64,000 nucleotides of DNA from Thermodesulfobacteriota bacterium (GTDB taxonomy: Bacteria > Desulfobacterota > Desulfobacteria > Desulfobacterales > Desulfosudaceae): NCBI GenBank assembly GCA_040753795.1, contig JBFMDX010000002.1, positions 124,001 to 188,000 on the forward strand, given 5' to 3'. A model generated the notes under the pieces. It did not search any database. It was not told the DNA's origin and saw nothing but the letters and a program-made list of their open reading frames with translations. Position numbers and translations under genes: made by a program. Shown here piece after piece: positions 1-8,808 of the stretch (positions within the stretch are counted from its first letter, which is position 1; each line of letters opens with the position of its first letter).

Positions 1-660
1 GTGAGGCCGATTCTGGATGAATTCCAGCCGGACATCGTTGTCAATTCCGCCGGCCAGGACAACCACTATACTGATCCCCTGACGGATATGAATTTTTCCG
101 CCCAGGGTTACGCCCAGCTGACGGAAATTTTGAGGCCCGACATCGCCGTTCTGGAAGGCGGATATTCCATAGAGGGCGCGCTGCCGTATGTGAATCTCGG
201 CATTATTCTGGCCATGGCCGGAATGGATTACAGCAAGATCAGCGAACCGGGCTTTGATCCGGACAAAATCCGTCAGACCGAGCAGGTTACCCGCCAGGTG
301 GAGAGAATCGGAGAAACCGTCTTGAAAATCTGGAAACAGCGGGATGAACTGACGGAAAAGCGCCGGGCGGGAAAGGCGTTCGAGGAGCGGACCAACCAGA
401 TTTATTACGATACGGATGGAATCTATGAAACGCAGCAGGAGAAGGTGCGGATCTGCTCCGACTGCGCCGGGGCCCTGCGCATTGATTCTTCCTCCGACCG
501 GGGTGCACGGATTCTGGCCGTTCATATTCCCCTTCATGCCTGCGAAAAATGCAGAGAAATCGGCCGGCAGTGGTACGATGAGGCCGATCCCCGGAGTTAT
601 TTGAGAGTGTTCCTGCAGAACCGGCCGGACGATGAGTATCTGACAAAGGGACTTCCATAA
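1..660 (+). CDS. Histone deacetylase family protein, 3' part only
   Basis: This is the C-terminal part of a deacetylase of the HDAC/AcuC/acetylpolyamine amidohydrolase superfamily; the gene starts upstream of the window. The fragment keeps the metal-site region (SAGQDNHYTDPL, matching the family AGxDxxxxDPL signature) and the LEGGY motif with the catalytic tyrosine. These Zn enzymes remove acetyl groups from lysine or small amines; the substrate here cannot be read. After the deacetylase fold ends (about residue 85) there is a linker rich in charged residues and then two CxxC pairs (CSDC and CEKC, about residues 151-183), which look like an added zinc ribbon. The first codon in the window is GTG but is probably an internal valine. 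It is followed by epmA 65 bases downstream on the same strand. Confidence 0.85.
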   Translation: MRPILDEFQPDIVVNSAGQDNHYTDPLTDMNFSAQGYAQLTEILRPDIAVLEGGYSIEGALPYVNLGIILAMAGMDYSKISEPGFDPDKIRQTEQVTRQVERIGETVLKIWKQRDELTEKRRAGKAFEERTNQIYYDTDGIYETQQEKVRICSDCAGALRIDSSSDRGARILAVHIPLHACEKCREIGRQWYDEADPRSYLRVFLQNRPDDEYLTKGLP

Positions 661-725
661 ATATTCGCTCCCGGCCATTTTGCCGGGTTTTCAACAGGGA
701 AGTCCGGAACAGCCGGGTCACAGTG

Positions 726-1634
726 ATGTCCTTATCCAAACTCGCCAATCTGACCACCCGGGCACGAATGATGGAAGCCATTCGTGCTTTTTTTTCCGGA
801 CGAGGTTATCTGGAGGTGGAAACACCCTGCCGGATTCCGGCGCCGATTCCCGAGGCCACCATCGTTCCTTTCTCTTCGGACTCCTGGTTTCTTCAGACAT
901 CACCGGAGGTTTGCATGAAGCGGCTTCTGGCCCGTGGTCTCCCGAAAATTTTTCAGATATGCAAGGCTTTCCGCCGGGGTGAACGCGGTCAAAAACATCT
1001 GCCGGAATTTACCATTCTGGAATGGTACCGGGCGGGTGCCGATTATATCGACCTGATGATCGAAACCGAAGAAATGATCCGGTTCGTGGCAACCGATCTG
1101 GGTTCCGGCGGAACCCTTCGTTATCAGGGCCGCGTCATTGATTTGAACGCCGGCTGGCCGCGGATAAGCGTCAGCGAAGCGCTGGCGCGTTATGCCGGGG
1201 TCCGGCTGGAAGAGGGCCTTTCCCAGGACCGGTTTGACGAACTGGTCGTCGACGTCATTGAGCCGGCCCTGGCCGCACTGGGCCGTGTTTTTCTGTACGA
1301 TTATCCGGCCGCCATCGGCGCTTCCCTGGCGAGACTGAAGTCGGCCGACCCCCGCTTCGCGGAACGGTTTGAATTGTATATAGCCGGCATGGAGTTGTGT
1401 AACGGGTTTTCGGAGCTGACCGGCGAACAAGATTACCGTCAGCGTTTTGAACACGCCCGCAGCCAACAGAAGACAACGGCCAGTGATTATCCTGTTCCCG
1501 GCGCTTTTCTTTCTGAAATCAACGAAATGCCGCCGGCCGCGGGAAACGCCCTGGGGCTTGACAGGCTGGCCATGATATTCTGTGACGAGGATGATATTAC
1601 CGCCGTGACCACCTTTTCCCCCGAAGATTTATAG
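726..1634 (+). CDS. epmA: EF-P--lysine lysyltransferase EpmA (GenX/PoxA family)
   Basis: A 302-residue class II lysyl-tRNA-synthetase-like protein without the N-terminal anticodon-binding domain, which is the architecture of EpmA (about 325 residues in E. coli). Motif 2 region (FRRGERGQKHLPEFTILEWYR) and the motif 3 region near the end (GNALGLDRLAMIF) are visible. EpmA attaches (R)-beta-lysine to a lysine of elongation factor P to help ribosomes through polyproline stretches. Neither efp nor the lysine 2,3-aminomutase epmB is in the window. A GTG directly precedes the ATG (GTGATG), so the start could be one codon earlier; no strong ribosome binding site decides between them. Sits 65 bases after the deacetylase gene and is probably co-transcribed with it. 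Confidence 0.9.
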   Translation: MSLSKLANLTTRARMMEAIRAFFSGRGYLEVETPCRIPAPIPEATIVPFSSDSWFLQTSPEVCMKRLLARGLPKIFQICKAFRRGERGQKHLPEFTILEWYRAGADYIDLMIETEEMIRFVATDLGSGGTLRYQGRVIDLNAGWPRISVSEALARYAGVRLEEGLSQDRFDELVVDVIEPALAALGRVFLYDYPAAIGASLARLKSADPRFAERFELYIAGMELCNGFSELTGEQDYRQRFEHARSQQKTTASDYPVPGAFLSEINEMPPAAGNALGLDRLAMIFCDEDDITAVTTFSPEDL

Positions 1635-1701
1635 CTGAAGCGCTTATTTTTTCACGGCAACCGTTTTTGTTTTCCCCCGGTAGCCGCAGGAGTTAAAAAG
1701 A

Positions 1702-1730
1702 TTGACATTTATACGGGGAAAAGAAATATT
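1702..1730 (+). promoter_or_regulatory. Candidate sigma-70 promoter for the 115-residue unknown
   Basis: A perfect -35 TTGACA at 1702-1707 is followed after 17 bases by AATATT at 1725-1730, in an AT-rich leader ahead of the gene at 1780. The -10 match is only partial. Confidence 0.4.
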
Positions 1731-1779
1731 GATTATTTTTTATCCAGGGATAAACGGTAGTTCAAAAAGGAGATAAGTT

Positions 1780-2127
1780 ATGGATCAGGATCATCGGATC
1801 AGTTTTGAAGTGGACTGCGGGAATTTGTATCGGGAGGAATCATTGACGGATCTGAAGGTGGCCGTTATCCGCAAGCTGGTGCCAATTAAAACGGACGGAT
1901 CCGATGATACAGCCAGAGCATCTGTTTTTGTCGGACATTCCCAGGTCATGTCTCCGGAAGGCCCGATTCCTCTTCAGGCGGAATTGCCCGGCAATACCCT
2001 GGAGGAGGCCATGAAGGCATTTCCCCGGGCGATGGAACAGGCCATGGAGGAAATGGTTGAACACATCCGGCAGCTGCAGCGGGAGCAGCAGCGCCAGGAA
2101 TCCCGGATTATTACCCCGGGCAGGTAA
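1780..2127 (+). CDS. Hypothetical protein, 115 residues
   Basis: A small soluble acidic protein with no family I recognise. The start is convincing: an AAAAAGGAGATAAG ribosome binding site lies just upstream of the ATG. The N-terminal two thirds read like a beta-rich domain (alternating hydrophobic residues, SFEVDCGNL, VAVIRKLVPIK), and the last 40 residues form an amphipathic helix rich in Met, Glu and Gln (EEAMKAFPRAMEQAMEEMVE), which may be a coiled coil or oligomerisation helix. There is no signal peptide or membrane segment. It stands alone between epmA and pncB with its own candidate promoter, so it is likely a separate transcription unit. Function unknown. Confidence 0.75.
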   Translation: MDQDHRISFEVDCGNLYREESLTDLKVAVIRKLVPIKTDGSDDTARASVFVGHSQVMSPEGPIPLQAELPGNTLEEAMKAFPRAMEQAMEEMVEHIRQLQREQQRQESRIITPGR

Positions 2128-2177
2128 TATGTGGAATCGGCTTGCAATTTTTTTATGACCTGTTATTATATGATAAT

Positions 2178-2206
2178 TTGACAAAGTCTAAATTTGTGTT
2201 TAAATT
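2178..2206 (+). promoter_or_regulatory. Candidate sigma-70 promoter for pncB
   Basis: TTGACA at 2178-2183, a 17-base spacer and TAAATT at 2201-2206, in an AT-rich stretch about 90 bases before the pncB start. Confidence 0.5.
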
Positions 2207-2298
2207 ATTCCTTTAAAAAGTTTGTAAAATATTTTCGGCCGGTATTTTGCATAAGAAAAACAGCAAGAAACGCTCAGCGTTAATCGGGGAGGGGTTTA

Positions 2299-3501
2299 AT
2301 GGCGGTTATTAACAGCCTTCTGGATACGGATTTATCAAAGCTGACGACGGCTCAAATCGTTTTGCATATGCACCCCGATGCAAATGTCCGTTATACATTC
2401 GAATGCAAAAATAAAAAGAAAATAGGCCATATTCAGGAAATCAATCAGGAGATCGATAACCTCTGCCGGCTTCGTTTTACGGACAAGGAACTGGCGTTTC
2501 TAAATACCTTCTCCTGCTTCAAAAAAGATTTTGTGGAATATCTGCGGCTTTTCCAGCTGAATCGAAAATATATCAATGCTTATCTGGATAATGACCGGCG
2601 CCTTCAGATTGACATCGAGGGGCCATGGATTTCAGCGGTCTTGTTTACGGTCCCCGTGCTGGCCATCGTCAACGAAATCTATTCGAAATATCAAAGCATC
2701 AACGCCATGGGCTTCCACAGCGTCGAAGACACGCTGGACGCGGGCGAGGGGAGGTTGGCCAAGAAGGTGGAGCACCTGACCACTTTGTTAAAGACAGGTC
2801 AGTTGTCCAACTTCAAATTCGCCGATTTCGGCACCTGCCATCGCTATTCCCACTATTGGCACAACACGGTTATCGAGACACTGAAAAAATCACTGCGTTC
2901 CTACCTGTTTATCGGTACCAGCAATGTGTATTTCGCCATGAAGCACAAGCTCAATCCGATCGGAACGATGGGACATGAGTGGCTACAGGCGTACCAACAG
3001 CTGGGACCGAGGCTTGAACAGTGCCAGAAGGCGGCTTTAAAGGACTGGATACAGGAATTTAACGGCGAGCCGGGCATCGCGGTTTCCGACGTGCTGGGGT
3101 TTAATACCTTTCTGAAAGATTTTGACCTTTATCTGGCGAAACTGTTTGACGGCTGCCAGCATGACAGCGGGGATCCCACTTCATGGTGCGTAAAACTGAT
3201 TGAGCATTACGATAAACTCGGCATTGATCCCAAGACAAAATCCGTCATGTTCTGTGATAATCTTGATTTTGAAACCGCCATTGATCTGCATGAAACTCTC
3301 AGCGATATGATCAATATCACCTTTGGTATCGGCAGAGACCTGACCCATGACGTGGGAATTGTCCCGCTGCAGATGCGGTTTAATATGGTCGAGTGCAATG
3401 GCGGGCCGGTCGCCAGGATTTCCGATGACGTCAACCAGTTGTCCTGCCCGGATTCAAGATATTTAACTACTCTGAAAGAAGTGTTCGGCATTGAAGACTG
3501 A
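2299..3501 (+). CDS. pncB: Nicotinate phosphoribosyltransferase
   Basis: At 400 residues this has the length of the E. coli PncB type. It makes nicotinate mononucleotide from nicotinate and PRPP with ATP, in NAD salvage. Visible family features are the substrate-site region FGTCHRYS around residue 175, the GTSNVYFAMKHKLNPIGTMGHEW stretch with the autophosphorylated histidine region, and the HDSGDP motif near residue 290 that contributes to phosphate binding. The start is supported by GGGGAGGGG eight bases upstream. It appears monocistronic: a promoter precedes it and the next gene begins about 95 bases later. Nothing unusual. Confidence 0.93.
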   Translation: MAVINSLLDTDLSKLTTAQIVLHMHPDANVRYTFECKNKKKIGHIQEINQEIDNLCRLRFTDKELAFLNTFSCFKKDFVEYLRLFQLNRKYINAYLDNDRRLQIDIEGPWISAVLFTVPVLAIVNEIYSKYQSINAMGFHSVEDTLDAGEGRLAKKVEHLTTLLKTGQLSNFKFADFGTCHRYSHYWHNTVIETLKKSLRSYLFIGTSNVYFAMKHKLNPIGTMGHEWLQAYQQLGPRLEQCQKAALKDWIQEFNGEPGIAVSDVLGFNTFLKDFDLYLAKLFDGCQHDSGDPTSWCVKLIEHYDKLGIDPKTKSVMFCDNLDFETAIDLHETLSDMINITFGIGRDLTHDVGIVPLQMRFNMVECNGGPVARISDDVNQLSCPDSRYLTTLKEVFGIED

Positions 3502-3596
3502 TCCTGGTTGCGCCGAAACACCGCGGGTCCCGGAACACCCCTTTCCGGGTCACCTGTCTCTTTAATCATGTGGCCGAAAAATTTTCTTTATTGCTT

Positions 3597-4508
3597 ATGT
3601 TAAAACATTGCCTTGCCCAGCGCCTGTCCCGATGGACAAAAATCAATTTTCTGTGCGTCTTGATGACGGTGCTTTTTCCCCCGCTGCTGTTTTCATGCCT
3701 TCAGGCCGCGGAGCAACCACCCGATGCTTTTGCCGCGCTGCGTCAGCATCTTGTAAAAGACGGCTTTACCCGGGAGGCGCTCAATCAGTGTTATGAAAAT
3801 CCCCGCGTTGTATTTGAAACAACGGCTGTCGGCCGGTTTTTTCTCCACCAGGAATCAACGCTGAATTACGGTCAATTCCTCACCCCGGAGTCAATCCAGA
3901 AAGCCCGGCAGTACATGGCCCAGCAGAGAGAATGGCTGGACAAGGCCGAAGCGGAGTATCAGGTTGACAAAGAGATCATCACGGCGATTCTGCTGGTTGA
4001 AACCAAGCTGGGCACGTTTGTCGGCAGGATTTCCACCCTGAATATCCTTTCATCGATGGCGGCGCTTTCCGACCCGGATGTCCGTGAAATGCTGTGGCAG
4101 TCTTTGTCTGACAAGACGAACATGACCCGGGAGGACTACCAGAAAAAGGCCGATCAGAAATCCAGATGGGCTTACGCGGAGCTGACGGCATTCCTCACCT
4201 ATGTGGATCGGGAGAAGATCGCTGATCCGGTAGATGTCCCCGGTTCCTATGCCGGCGCCATGGGGATTTCACAGTTTATGCCGAGCAACATTCTGAAGCT
4301 GGGAGTTGACGGGGATAAGGATGGGCGGATCAATCTGTTTACCCATGCCGATGCCATTTTCAGCGTGGCCAATTATCTACGCCATTATGGCTGGAAGCCG
4401 GGCATTTCCCCGGCGGACGCCCGGAAAGCCCTGTTTGCTTACAATCACAGCACCTATTACGTTGATACGCTCATGCAAATATTCAACGCGCTGAAACCGC
4501 AACCATGA
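3597..4508 (+). CDS. Lytic murein transglycosylase, MltB type
   Basis: A 303-residue periplasmic peptidoglycan lyase that cleaves the MurNAc-GlcNAc bond with formation of the 1,6-anhydro product. The N-terminus has basic residues, then a long hydrophobic stretch ending LLFSCLQAAEQ, so it is exported and may be a lipoprotein with the cysteine as acylation site. The SLT-2 core shows the catalytic glutamate region (ITAILLVETKLGTFVG, around residue 140) and the GSYAGAMGISQFMPSN motif (around 215) typical of MltB. An in-frame GTG at 3570 would give a longer N-terminus; neither start has a clear ribosome binding site. The next gene overlaps its stop by four bases. Confidence 0.88.
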   Translation: MLKHCLAQRLSRWTKINFLCVLMTVLFPPLLFSCLQAAEQPPDAFAALRQHLVKDGFTREALNQCYENPRVVFETTAVGRFFLHQESTLNYGQFLTPESIQKARQYMAQQREWLDKAEAEYQVDKEIITAILLVETKLGTFVGRISTLNILSSMAALSDPDVREMLWQSLSDKTNMTREDYQKKADQKSRWAYAELTAFLTYVDREKIADPVDVPGSYAGAMGISQFMPSNILKLGVDGDKDGRINLFTHADAIFSVANYLRHYGWKPGISPADARKALFAYNHSTYYVDTLMQIFNALKPQP

Positions 4509-4726
4509 CCTCAACCGCTGTTCTCATTGTCGTCGGATCGGTCATCGCGTCCTATCTCATGACCTGCTGGGCGCTGGTGGACGTGGCCGGGAGGGACTTC
4601 GGCGCGGTGGAAAAAAAGGCCGCCTGGGGGGCGGTAGCATTTGTCCCGTTTATCGGCTGGGCGGTTTATCTGGTGTGGGGGCGGAAAAGAGGAAAGCGCC
4701 GTGAGGACGCGGAGGCGGGGCGTTAA
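4505..4726 (+). CDS. Small two-helix membrane protein, PLDc_N-like
   Basis: A 73-residue protein translationally coupled to the transglycosylase gene through ATGA overlap. It has two predicted membrane helices (about residues 4-26 and 38-56) with the pattern WALVDVAGRDFGAVEKKAAWGAVAFVPFIGWAVYLVWGRKR, which matches the small domain found at the N-terminus of cardiolipin synthases and as a stand-alone protein (phospholipase D nuclease N-terminal type). The tail is basic and then charged. Likely an inner-membrane accessory protein; no catalytic motif is present, and the functional link to peptidoglycan turnover is only by position. Confidence 0.7.
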   Translation: MTSTAVLIVVGSVIASYLMTCWALVDVAGRDFGAVEKKAAWGAVAFVPFIGWAVYLVWGRKRGKRREDAEAGR

Positions 4727-4744
4727 AACGGTCCGGCTTTCCTG

Positions 4745-4773
4745 TTGACATTGTCCCGTTTTTTACGTAATCA
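4745..4773 (+). promoter_or_regulatory. Candidate sigma-70 promoter for metK
   Basis: TTGACA at 4745-4750, 17-base spacer, TAATCA at 4768-4773. A TTACGTAA palindrome overlaps the -10 region. No SAM riboswitch fold is evident in the short leader. Confidence 0.5.
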
Positions 4774-4817
4774 TAACCTTCCTTTTTATAACGCATATAC
4801 CATAAAGGAGTTTTTTT

Positions 4818-5990
4818 ATGAGCAGACGCTACTTCTTCACTTCCGAATCCGTCACTTCAGGCCATCCCGACAAGCTGGCCGATTGCATTTCAGACGCCAT
4901 TCTGGACGCCCTGCTGACTCAGGACAAGGATTCCCGGGTGGCGTGTGAGACGCTGGTGACCACCGGAATGGCGGTGGTGGCCGGTGAAATCACGACCAAG
5001 GCCTCTATTAATTACGCCGATATCGTCCGGGAGACTATCCGGAACATCGGCTACAATTCTTCCGCCATGGGATTTGACTGGCAGTCCTGTGCCGTCTTGA
5101 CCAGTATCGACAGACAGTCCCCTGATATCGCCCAGGGCGTCAATGAAGGGGACGGCCTTTTTAAGGAGCAGGGCGCCGGTGATCAGGGGTTGATGTTCGG
5201 ATATGCCTGTGACGAGACGCCCGAACTGATGCCGACGCCAATCATGTACGCCCACAAACTCGCCCGCCAGCTCAATATTGTCCGTGACAGCGGCGTTCTG
5301 AATTTTTTGCGACCTGATGGAAAATCCCAGGTGACCGTTGAATATGATGAAACCGGCCGACCCCGGCGCATTGATACCGTGGTTATATCCAGCCAGCACT
5401 CGCCGGACGTCAGCTATGACGACTTAAGGGGCGCGATTATCGAGAAGATTATTACCCCTGTTCTCCCGGCTGAACTGCTGGACGCGAAAACCCGGTATTT
5501 TATCAATCCCACCGGAAAATTCGTGGTGGGCGGGCCCATGGGGGATTGCGGTCTTACCGGCCGGAAAATTATTGTCGATACCTACGGCGGTCGGGGAAGA
5601 CACGGCGGCGGCTGTTTTTCGGGCAAGGATCCGTCAAAAGTGGACCGGAGCGCTGCTTACATGGGACGGCATGTGGCCAAAAATCTTGTGGCCGCGGGCC
5701 TGGCCAGGGAGTGTGAAGTTCAAATCGCCTATGCCATCGGCGTGGCGGAACCCGTTTCCATCATGGTTGATTTCAAGGGGACCGGTGTGGTCGATGAGGT
5801 GAAGGCGGAGGAAATCGTCAGGGAGGTGTTTGACTTAAGACCGGCAGCCATCATCAGTTATCTTGACTTGAAGCGCCCGATTTACCGCGCCACAGCCGCA
5901 TACGGCCATTTCGGCCGCACGGATGGCGCTGGCTTCTCCTGGGAGGCGACCAGCCGGACCGATGAGATTAGAAAGAAAGCGGGCATATAA
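4818..5990 (+). CDS. metK: S-adenosylmethionine synthase
   Basis: At 390 residues this is a standard-length MetK. It makes SAM from methionine and ATP, which matters here given the number of radical SAM enzymes in the window. The N-terminal [22 protein letters not shown] stretch, the [12 protein letters not shown] hexapeptide region (around 115), and the [29 protein letters not shown]-loop-like stretch (around 260) are all present. Start supported by AAAGGAG upstream. Flanked by its own promoter and a strong terminator, so it is a single-gene unit. Confidence 0.96.
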   Translation: MSRRYFFTSESVTSGHPDKLADCISDAILDALLTQDKDSRVACETLVTTGMAVVAGEITTKASINYADIVRETIRNIGYNSSAMGFDWQSCAVLTSIDRQSPDIAQGVNEGDGLFKEQGAGDQGLMFGYACDETPELMPTPIMYAHKLARQLNIVRDSGVLNFLRPDGKSQVTVEYDETGRPRRIDTVVISSQHSPDVSYDDLRGAIIEKIITPVLPAELLDAKTRYFINPTGKFVVGGPMGDCGLTGRKIIVDTYGGRGRHGGGCFSGKDPSKVDRSAAYMGRHVAKNLVAAGLARECEVQIAYAIGVAEPVSIMVDFKGTGVVDEVKAEEIVREVFDLRPAAIISYLDLKRPIYRATAAYGHFGRTDGAGFSWEATSRTDEIRKKAGI

Positions 5991-6014
5991 ACCGTTTTTA
6001 TATCGAACAGCCAT

Positions 6015-6048
6015 AAAACCCGGGTGAAAATTGCTCCCCGGGTTTTTT
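6015..6048 (+). terminator. Rho-independent terminator after metK
   Basis: Stem AAAACCCGGG / CCCGGGTTTT with a 12-base loop, ending in a run of T, 25 bases after the metK stop. Confidence 0.9.
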
Positions 6049-6089
6049 GTTCCGCCCAAATACTGAGAAGGGGGGAGGGCCGGTCCGTG

Positions 6090-6407
6090 ATGAAGAAATC
6101 TCTGCTGGAAGGGATTCCCGAGACGCTGTCACAAGAGCTTTGTGATGTATTATGTTCGTCGGACAATATCAGGATAGAAAGAATCGTTTCCCGGGGCCAG
6201 GCATCCCCGGAAGGTTACTGGTACGATCAGGAGAAAAATGAGTTTGTACTGGTTGTGAAAGGGTGTGCCGGCCTTATGTTTGAAAACGAGGGGGGTATTC
6301 TTGTTTTGAACCCGGGCGACTATATCAACATCGGCGCCCATGTGAAGCATCGGGTGGAGTGGACGGACCCTGCCAGCGAAACCATCTGGCTCACCGTTTA
6401 TTATTAG
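6090..6407 (+). CDS. Small cupin-domain protein
   Basis: A 105-residue single-domain cupin. The second half shows the beta-barrel pattern FVLVVKGCAGLMFENEGGILVLNPGDYINIGAHVKHRVEWT, with the GDYxxIxxxxxHRV metal-site motif of the family. The start is taken at ATG 6090, preceded by GGGGGGAGGG; an adjacent GTG at 6087 is an alternative, and reading further upstream would run into the metK terminator. Proteins of this kind are often annotated as cupins of unknown role and occur in anaerobes; the substrate is not readable. The next gene, another cupin of a different family, starts 63 bases later on the same strand. Confidence 0.8.
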   Translation: MKKSLLEGIPETLSQELCDVLCSSDNIRIERIVSRGQASPEGYWYDQEKNEFVLVVKGCAGLMFENEGGILVLNPGDYINIGAHVKHRVEWTDPASETIWLTVYY

Positions 6408-6470
6408 CGCCTCACCATTTAATCTGCTGATCGGGCAGCTGGTTTTGATATGGCTCCTGAATAGGATAAA

Positions 6471-6965
6471 ATGAAACCGATGAATACACGTGCGTCCGCA
6501 CTGATTGACTTGCTGGAATTGAAGCCCCATCCGGAAGGCGGATACTTTCGGGAGGTTTTCCGTTCTTCCCGACTTGTGCGGGAGATTGACAGCGGCAAGG
6601 AGAGAAACGCCGTCACCGAAATATACTTTCTGCTGACGGCTGATAACCACAGCCGCTGGCACCGGGTAGACTGGGATGAAACCTTCCATTACTACGAAGG
6701 GGCGGCGATGGAGCTTTTCTGGATCGAGAAAAACGGGGGCGAGTGCAGGCAACGTCTGTTGGGAGAAGCCGCGGACATGCGCAGGCCGCTGGAGGTGGTG
6801 CCCGCCGGCTGCTGGCAGGCTGCCAGAACGACGGGAGTGTATACGCTGGTCGGCTGCACGGTAGCCCCCGGTTTTGACTTTGCCGACTTCCGTCTGCTCA
6901 AGGGCCACCCTGAAGAGGCGGGAAAAATAAGCACCCGCTTCCCCGAATTGGCGGCGCTGATATAA
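6471..6965 (+). CDS. Cupin protein, DUF985 family
   Basis: A 164-residue protein of the DUF985 cupin family. The family signature LELKPHPEGGYFREVFRS near residue 15 and the central RWHRVDWDETFHYYEGAAMELF segment are present, followed by VPAGCWQAAR and VGCTVAPGFDFADFRL. Members are widespread and structurally known cupins, but a reaction has not been generally assigned. It lies downstream of another, unrelated small cupin gene and is convergent with the response regulator gene, whose stop is 37 bases away. Full length and apparently intact. Confidence 0.88.
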   Translation: MKPMNTRASALIDLLELKPHPEGGYFREVFRSSRLVREIDSGKERNAVTEIYFLLTADNHSRWHRVDWDETFHYYEGAAMELFWIEKNGGECRQRLLGEAADMRRPLEVVPAGCWQAARTTGVYTLVGCTVAPGFDFADFRLLKGHPEEAGKISTRFPELAALI

Positions 6966-7002
6966 GGATGCCCTTTTTTCGGCTTTCGGCGGGCCTCTTT
7001 TG

Positions 7003-7797
7003 TCAATCCCATTCGTACAGGGTGGAAGGGTCGATCTTTTTTGCGGCGGGGGGAGTTTTTGCGTCCGGCTTTTGCTCTTTTGTGACCGGCTTTGGTTTGG
7101 GTGCTTCTTTTTCCTCTTTTTTCGCGGCCTGTTTCTCATCCATCCGGCGTGATGCTTCCATCAGGATATTCATCAGCGGTTTCTTTATCTCTTTTTCTTT
7201 TTGCTTGTTGAATTTTAAGATTTCGATAACCGCCGCATCCCAGGTAATCATTTCGATTACCGCTTCTTCCCCCTTGAGATTTCCCGTCTCGGCCGCAATC
7301 AGTTGCCCCTGTAAACAGTATAGCTCCCCGATCAGTTTTCCCGATTTGATCCGCAGGGTGCAGCTTTTGTTTTCCATACCGACCAGTTGAAGAAAAGAAG
7401 CCAGGCTGATTCCGTTCACCTTGCCTTGAGCGCTGGAGTCCAGTGTTTCCCGGATGGAAGCCACCAATGCCTCCAGATCCATGGGCTTTTCAAAGTATTT
7501 GAGGGAGCCCAGGGCATCGATCCGTTGTTCTATTTCCGGGGAGCCCTTGGCCGTCATGACAAAAACCGGTATCTGGGGGTATTTGTTGTTCAGGTTGGCC
7601 AGCAGTTCGAAACCATCCATTACCGGCATTTCAATATCCGTTATCACCAGATCGATCTTGACGGTCTGGGCCAGATCCAGTGCCTCCTGACCGTTCCCGG
7701 CCGTAAGAACGGAAAATTCATCCGCGAACGGCTCCAGTTTTTTGGCTATGAAGCTGCGCGCCAGTTTTGTGTCGTCGACGATCAATATCGTTTTCAT
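7003..7797 (-). CDS. Response regulator with PATAN (DUF4388) output domain
   Basis: A 264-residue protein. Residues 1-120 are a CheY-like receiver with the acidic pocket (VDD at 8-9), the phospho-acceptor Asp54 in LVITDIEMP and the conserved KP near residue 103. Residues 127-205 match the DUF4388/PATAN domain (SLASFLQLVGMENKSCTLRIKSGKLIGELYCLQGQLIAAE), known from cyanobacterial PatA and from many Desulfobacterota regulators in two-component and motility control. The C-terminal 60 residues are a Lys/Pro/Ala-rich low-complexity tail ending STLYEWD. No sensor kinase is adjacent. It is an orphan regulator, probably acting by protein contact since no DNA-binding domain is present. Confidence 0.88.
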   Translation of the reverse strand: MKTILIVDDTKLARSFIAKKLEPFADEFSVLTAGNGQEALDLAQTVKIDLVITDIEMPVMDGFELLANLNNKYPQIPVFVMTAKGSPEIEQRIDALGSLKYFEKPMDLEALVASIRETLDSSAQGKVNGISLASFLQLVGMENKSCTLRIKSGKLIGELYCLQGQLIAAETGNLKGEEAVIEMITWDAAVIEILKFNKQKEKEIKKPLMNILMEASRRMDEKQAAKKEEKEAPKPKPVTKEQKPDAKTPPAAKKIDPSTLYEWD

Positions 7798-7951
7798 GAA
7801 GCTATCCAGACTGATTCCAAAAGGTTAGCACGTGCCCTCCGACACACTCCGGTCACGTGACGGCAATTACAGTCGAGCATGGCGTATATGTTCGATTTCC
7901 TTCAAATTGTTTTTAAAATAACATTCTTTATAAAAAAAATCAAATCCGATG

Positions 7952-8779
7952 TCACCCAACATCCACTATTTCTGAAATTCGCTCAATGGCGTGAATGATA
8001 TATTTTTCATCATCGATCACCACCCGGATGGCCTTTTGCGGACAAACCGACTCACAGCGGCCGCACCCCCGGCATTCCTCCTGGTCGATTACCGCCCGGC
8101 CACCCTCCATGGTAATGGCCTTCACGAAACAGATGTCCCGCGCGCAGGCACCGCACCCGACGCACCGGTCGGTCACTTCCAGGTGCAGGCCCGGTATTCG
8201 GGATACTTTGGAACTGATGGCCGGTGTAATGACCGGCAGAATCTTCCACAGGCAGCAGCAGGGGCAGCAGTTGCAGATGGTCATCAACTTGTCGGGAGGA
8301 CCGATATTCAGCCAGACGGTGTCCAGTTTGTTGCGCCCGATCAAATGGATCAGTCCGGCCTCCCGGCACCGACGAGCATGAGCCAGGGCCTCTTCCATGG
8401 TTACCAGGCGGCCAAAAGCGGGGTTGATGCCTCTGGCCGCTTCTCCCAGGAAAATACATCCGTAATTAATGGGATAGCTCTGGCACCGGGATGAATCCCG
8501 GCAGATGCAGAAGTCCATGATCCAGTGGGTGCCGGCTTTACGGATAAAATATTCCACCACCTGAGACGGCAGGGCCAGGCTTTCCGATTCATTGACCGTC
8601 TTGTCGACGGGGACGATCTGGTCACCGGGCAGATAAATTATATCATCGTTTTTAAAAAGCAGATGATCCACGATCCGGCCAATTGCTCGAAAACGGGTCA
8701 GTCGGGCGAGAAGATAGCGCGAGGAAAATGTCTTGTTGATCAGCGTTCTGATCCAGTAAGGACTGCCCATGGGCACCAC
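7952..8779 (-). CDS. 4Fe-4S dicluster protein of unknown role
   Basis: A 275-residue cytoplasmic protein. The C-terminal 75 residues form a bacterial two-[4Fe-4S] ferredoxin domain (CVGCGACARDICFVKA and CRGCGRCESVCPQKA). In front of it are more cysteines: CICRDSSRCQSYPINYGCIFLG (around residue 95) and CNCCPCCC (around 175), likely additional metal sites. This kind of 4Fe-4S protein is common next to housekeeping genes in sulfate reducers but I do not know an assigned reaction. It starts 30 bases after the asnS stop on the same strand and is probably co-transcribed. A second methionine three codons in is an alternative start. Confidence 0.8.
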   Translation of the reverse strand: MVPMGSPYWIRTLINKTFSSRYLLARLTRFRAIGRIVDHLLFKNDDIIYLPGDQIVPVDKTVNESESLALPSQVVEYFIRKAGTHWIMDFCICRDSSRCQSYPINYGCIFLGEAARGINPAFGRLVTMEEALAHARRCREAGLIHLIGRNKLDTVWLNIGPPDKLMTICNCCPCCCLWKILPVITPAISSKVSRIPGLHLEVTDRCVGCGACARDICFVKAITMEGGRAVIDQEECRGCGRCESVCPQKAIRVVIDDEKYIIHAIERISEIVDVG

Positions 8780-8808
8780 CGGTTATGGGTAAAAGGGTTT
8801 TGCTCGGG

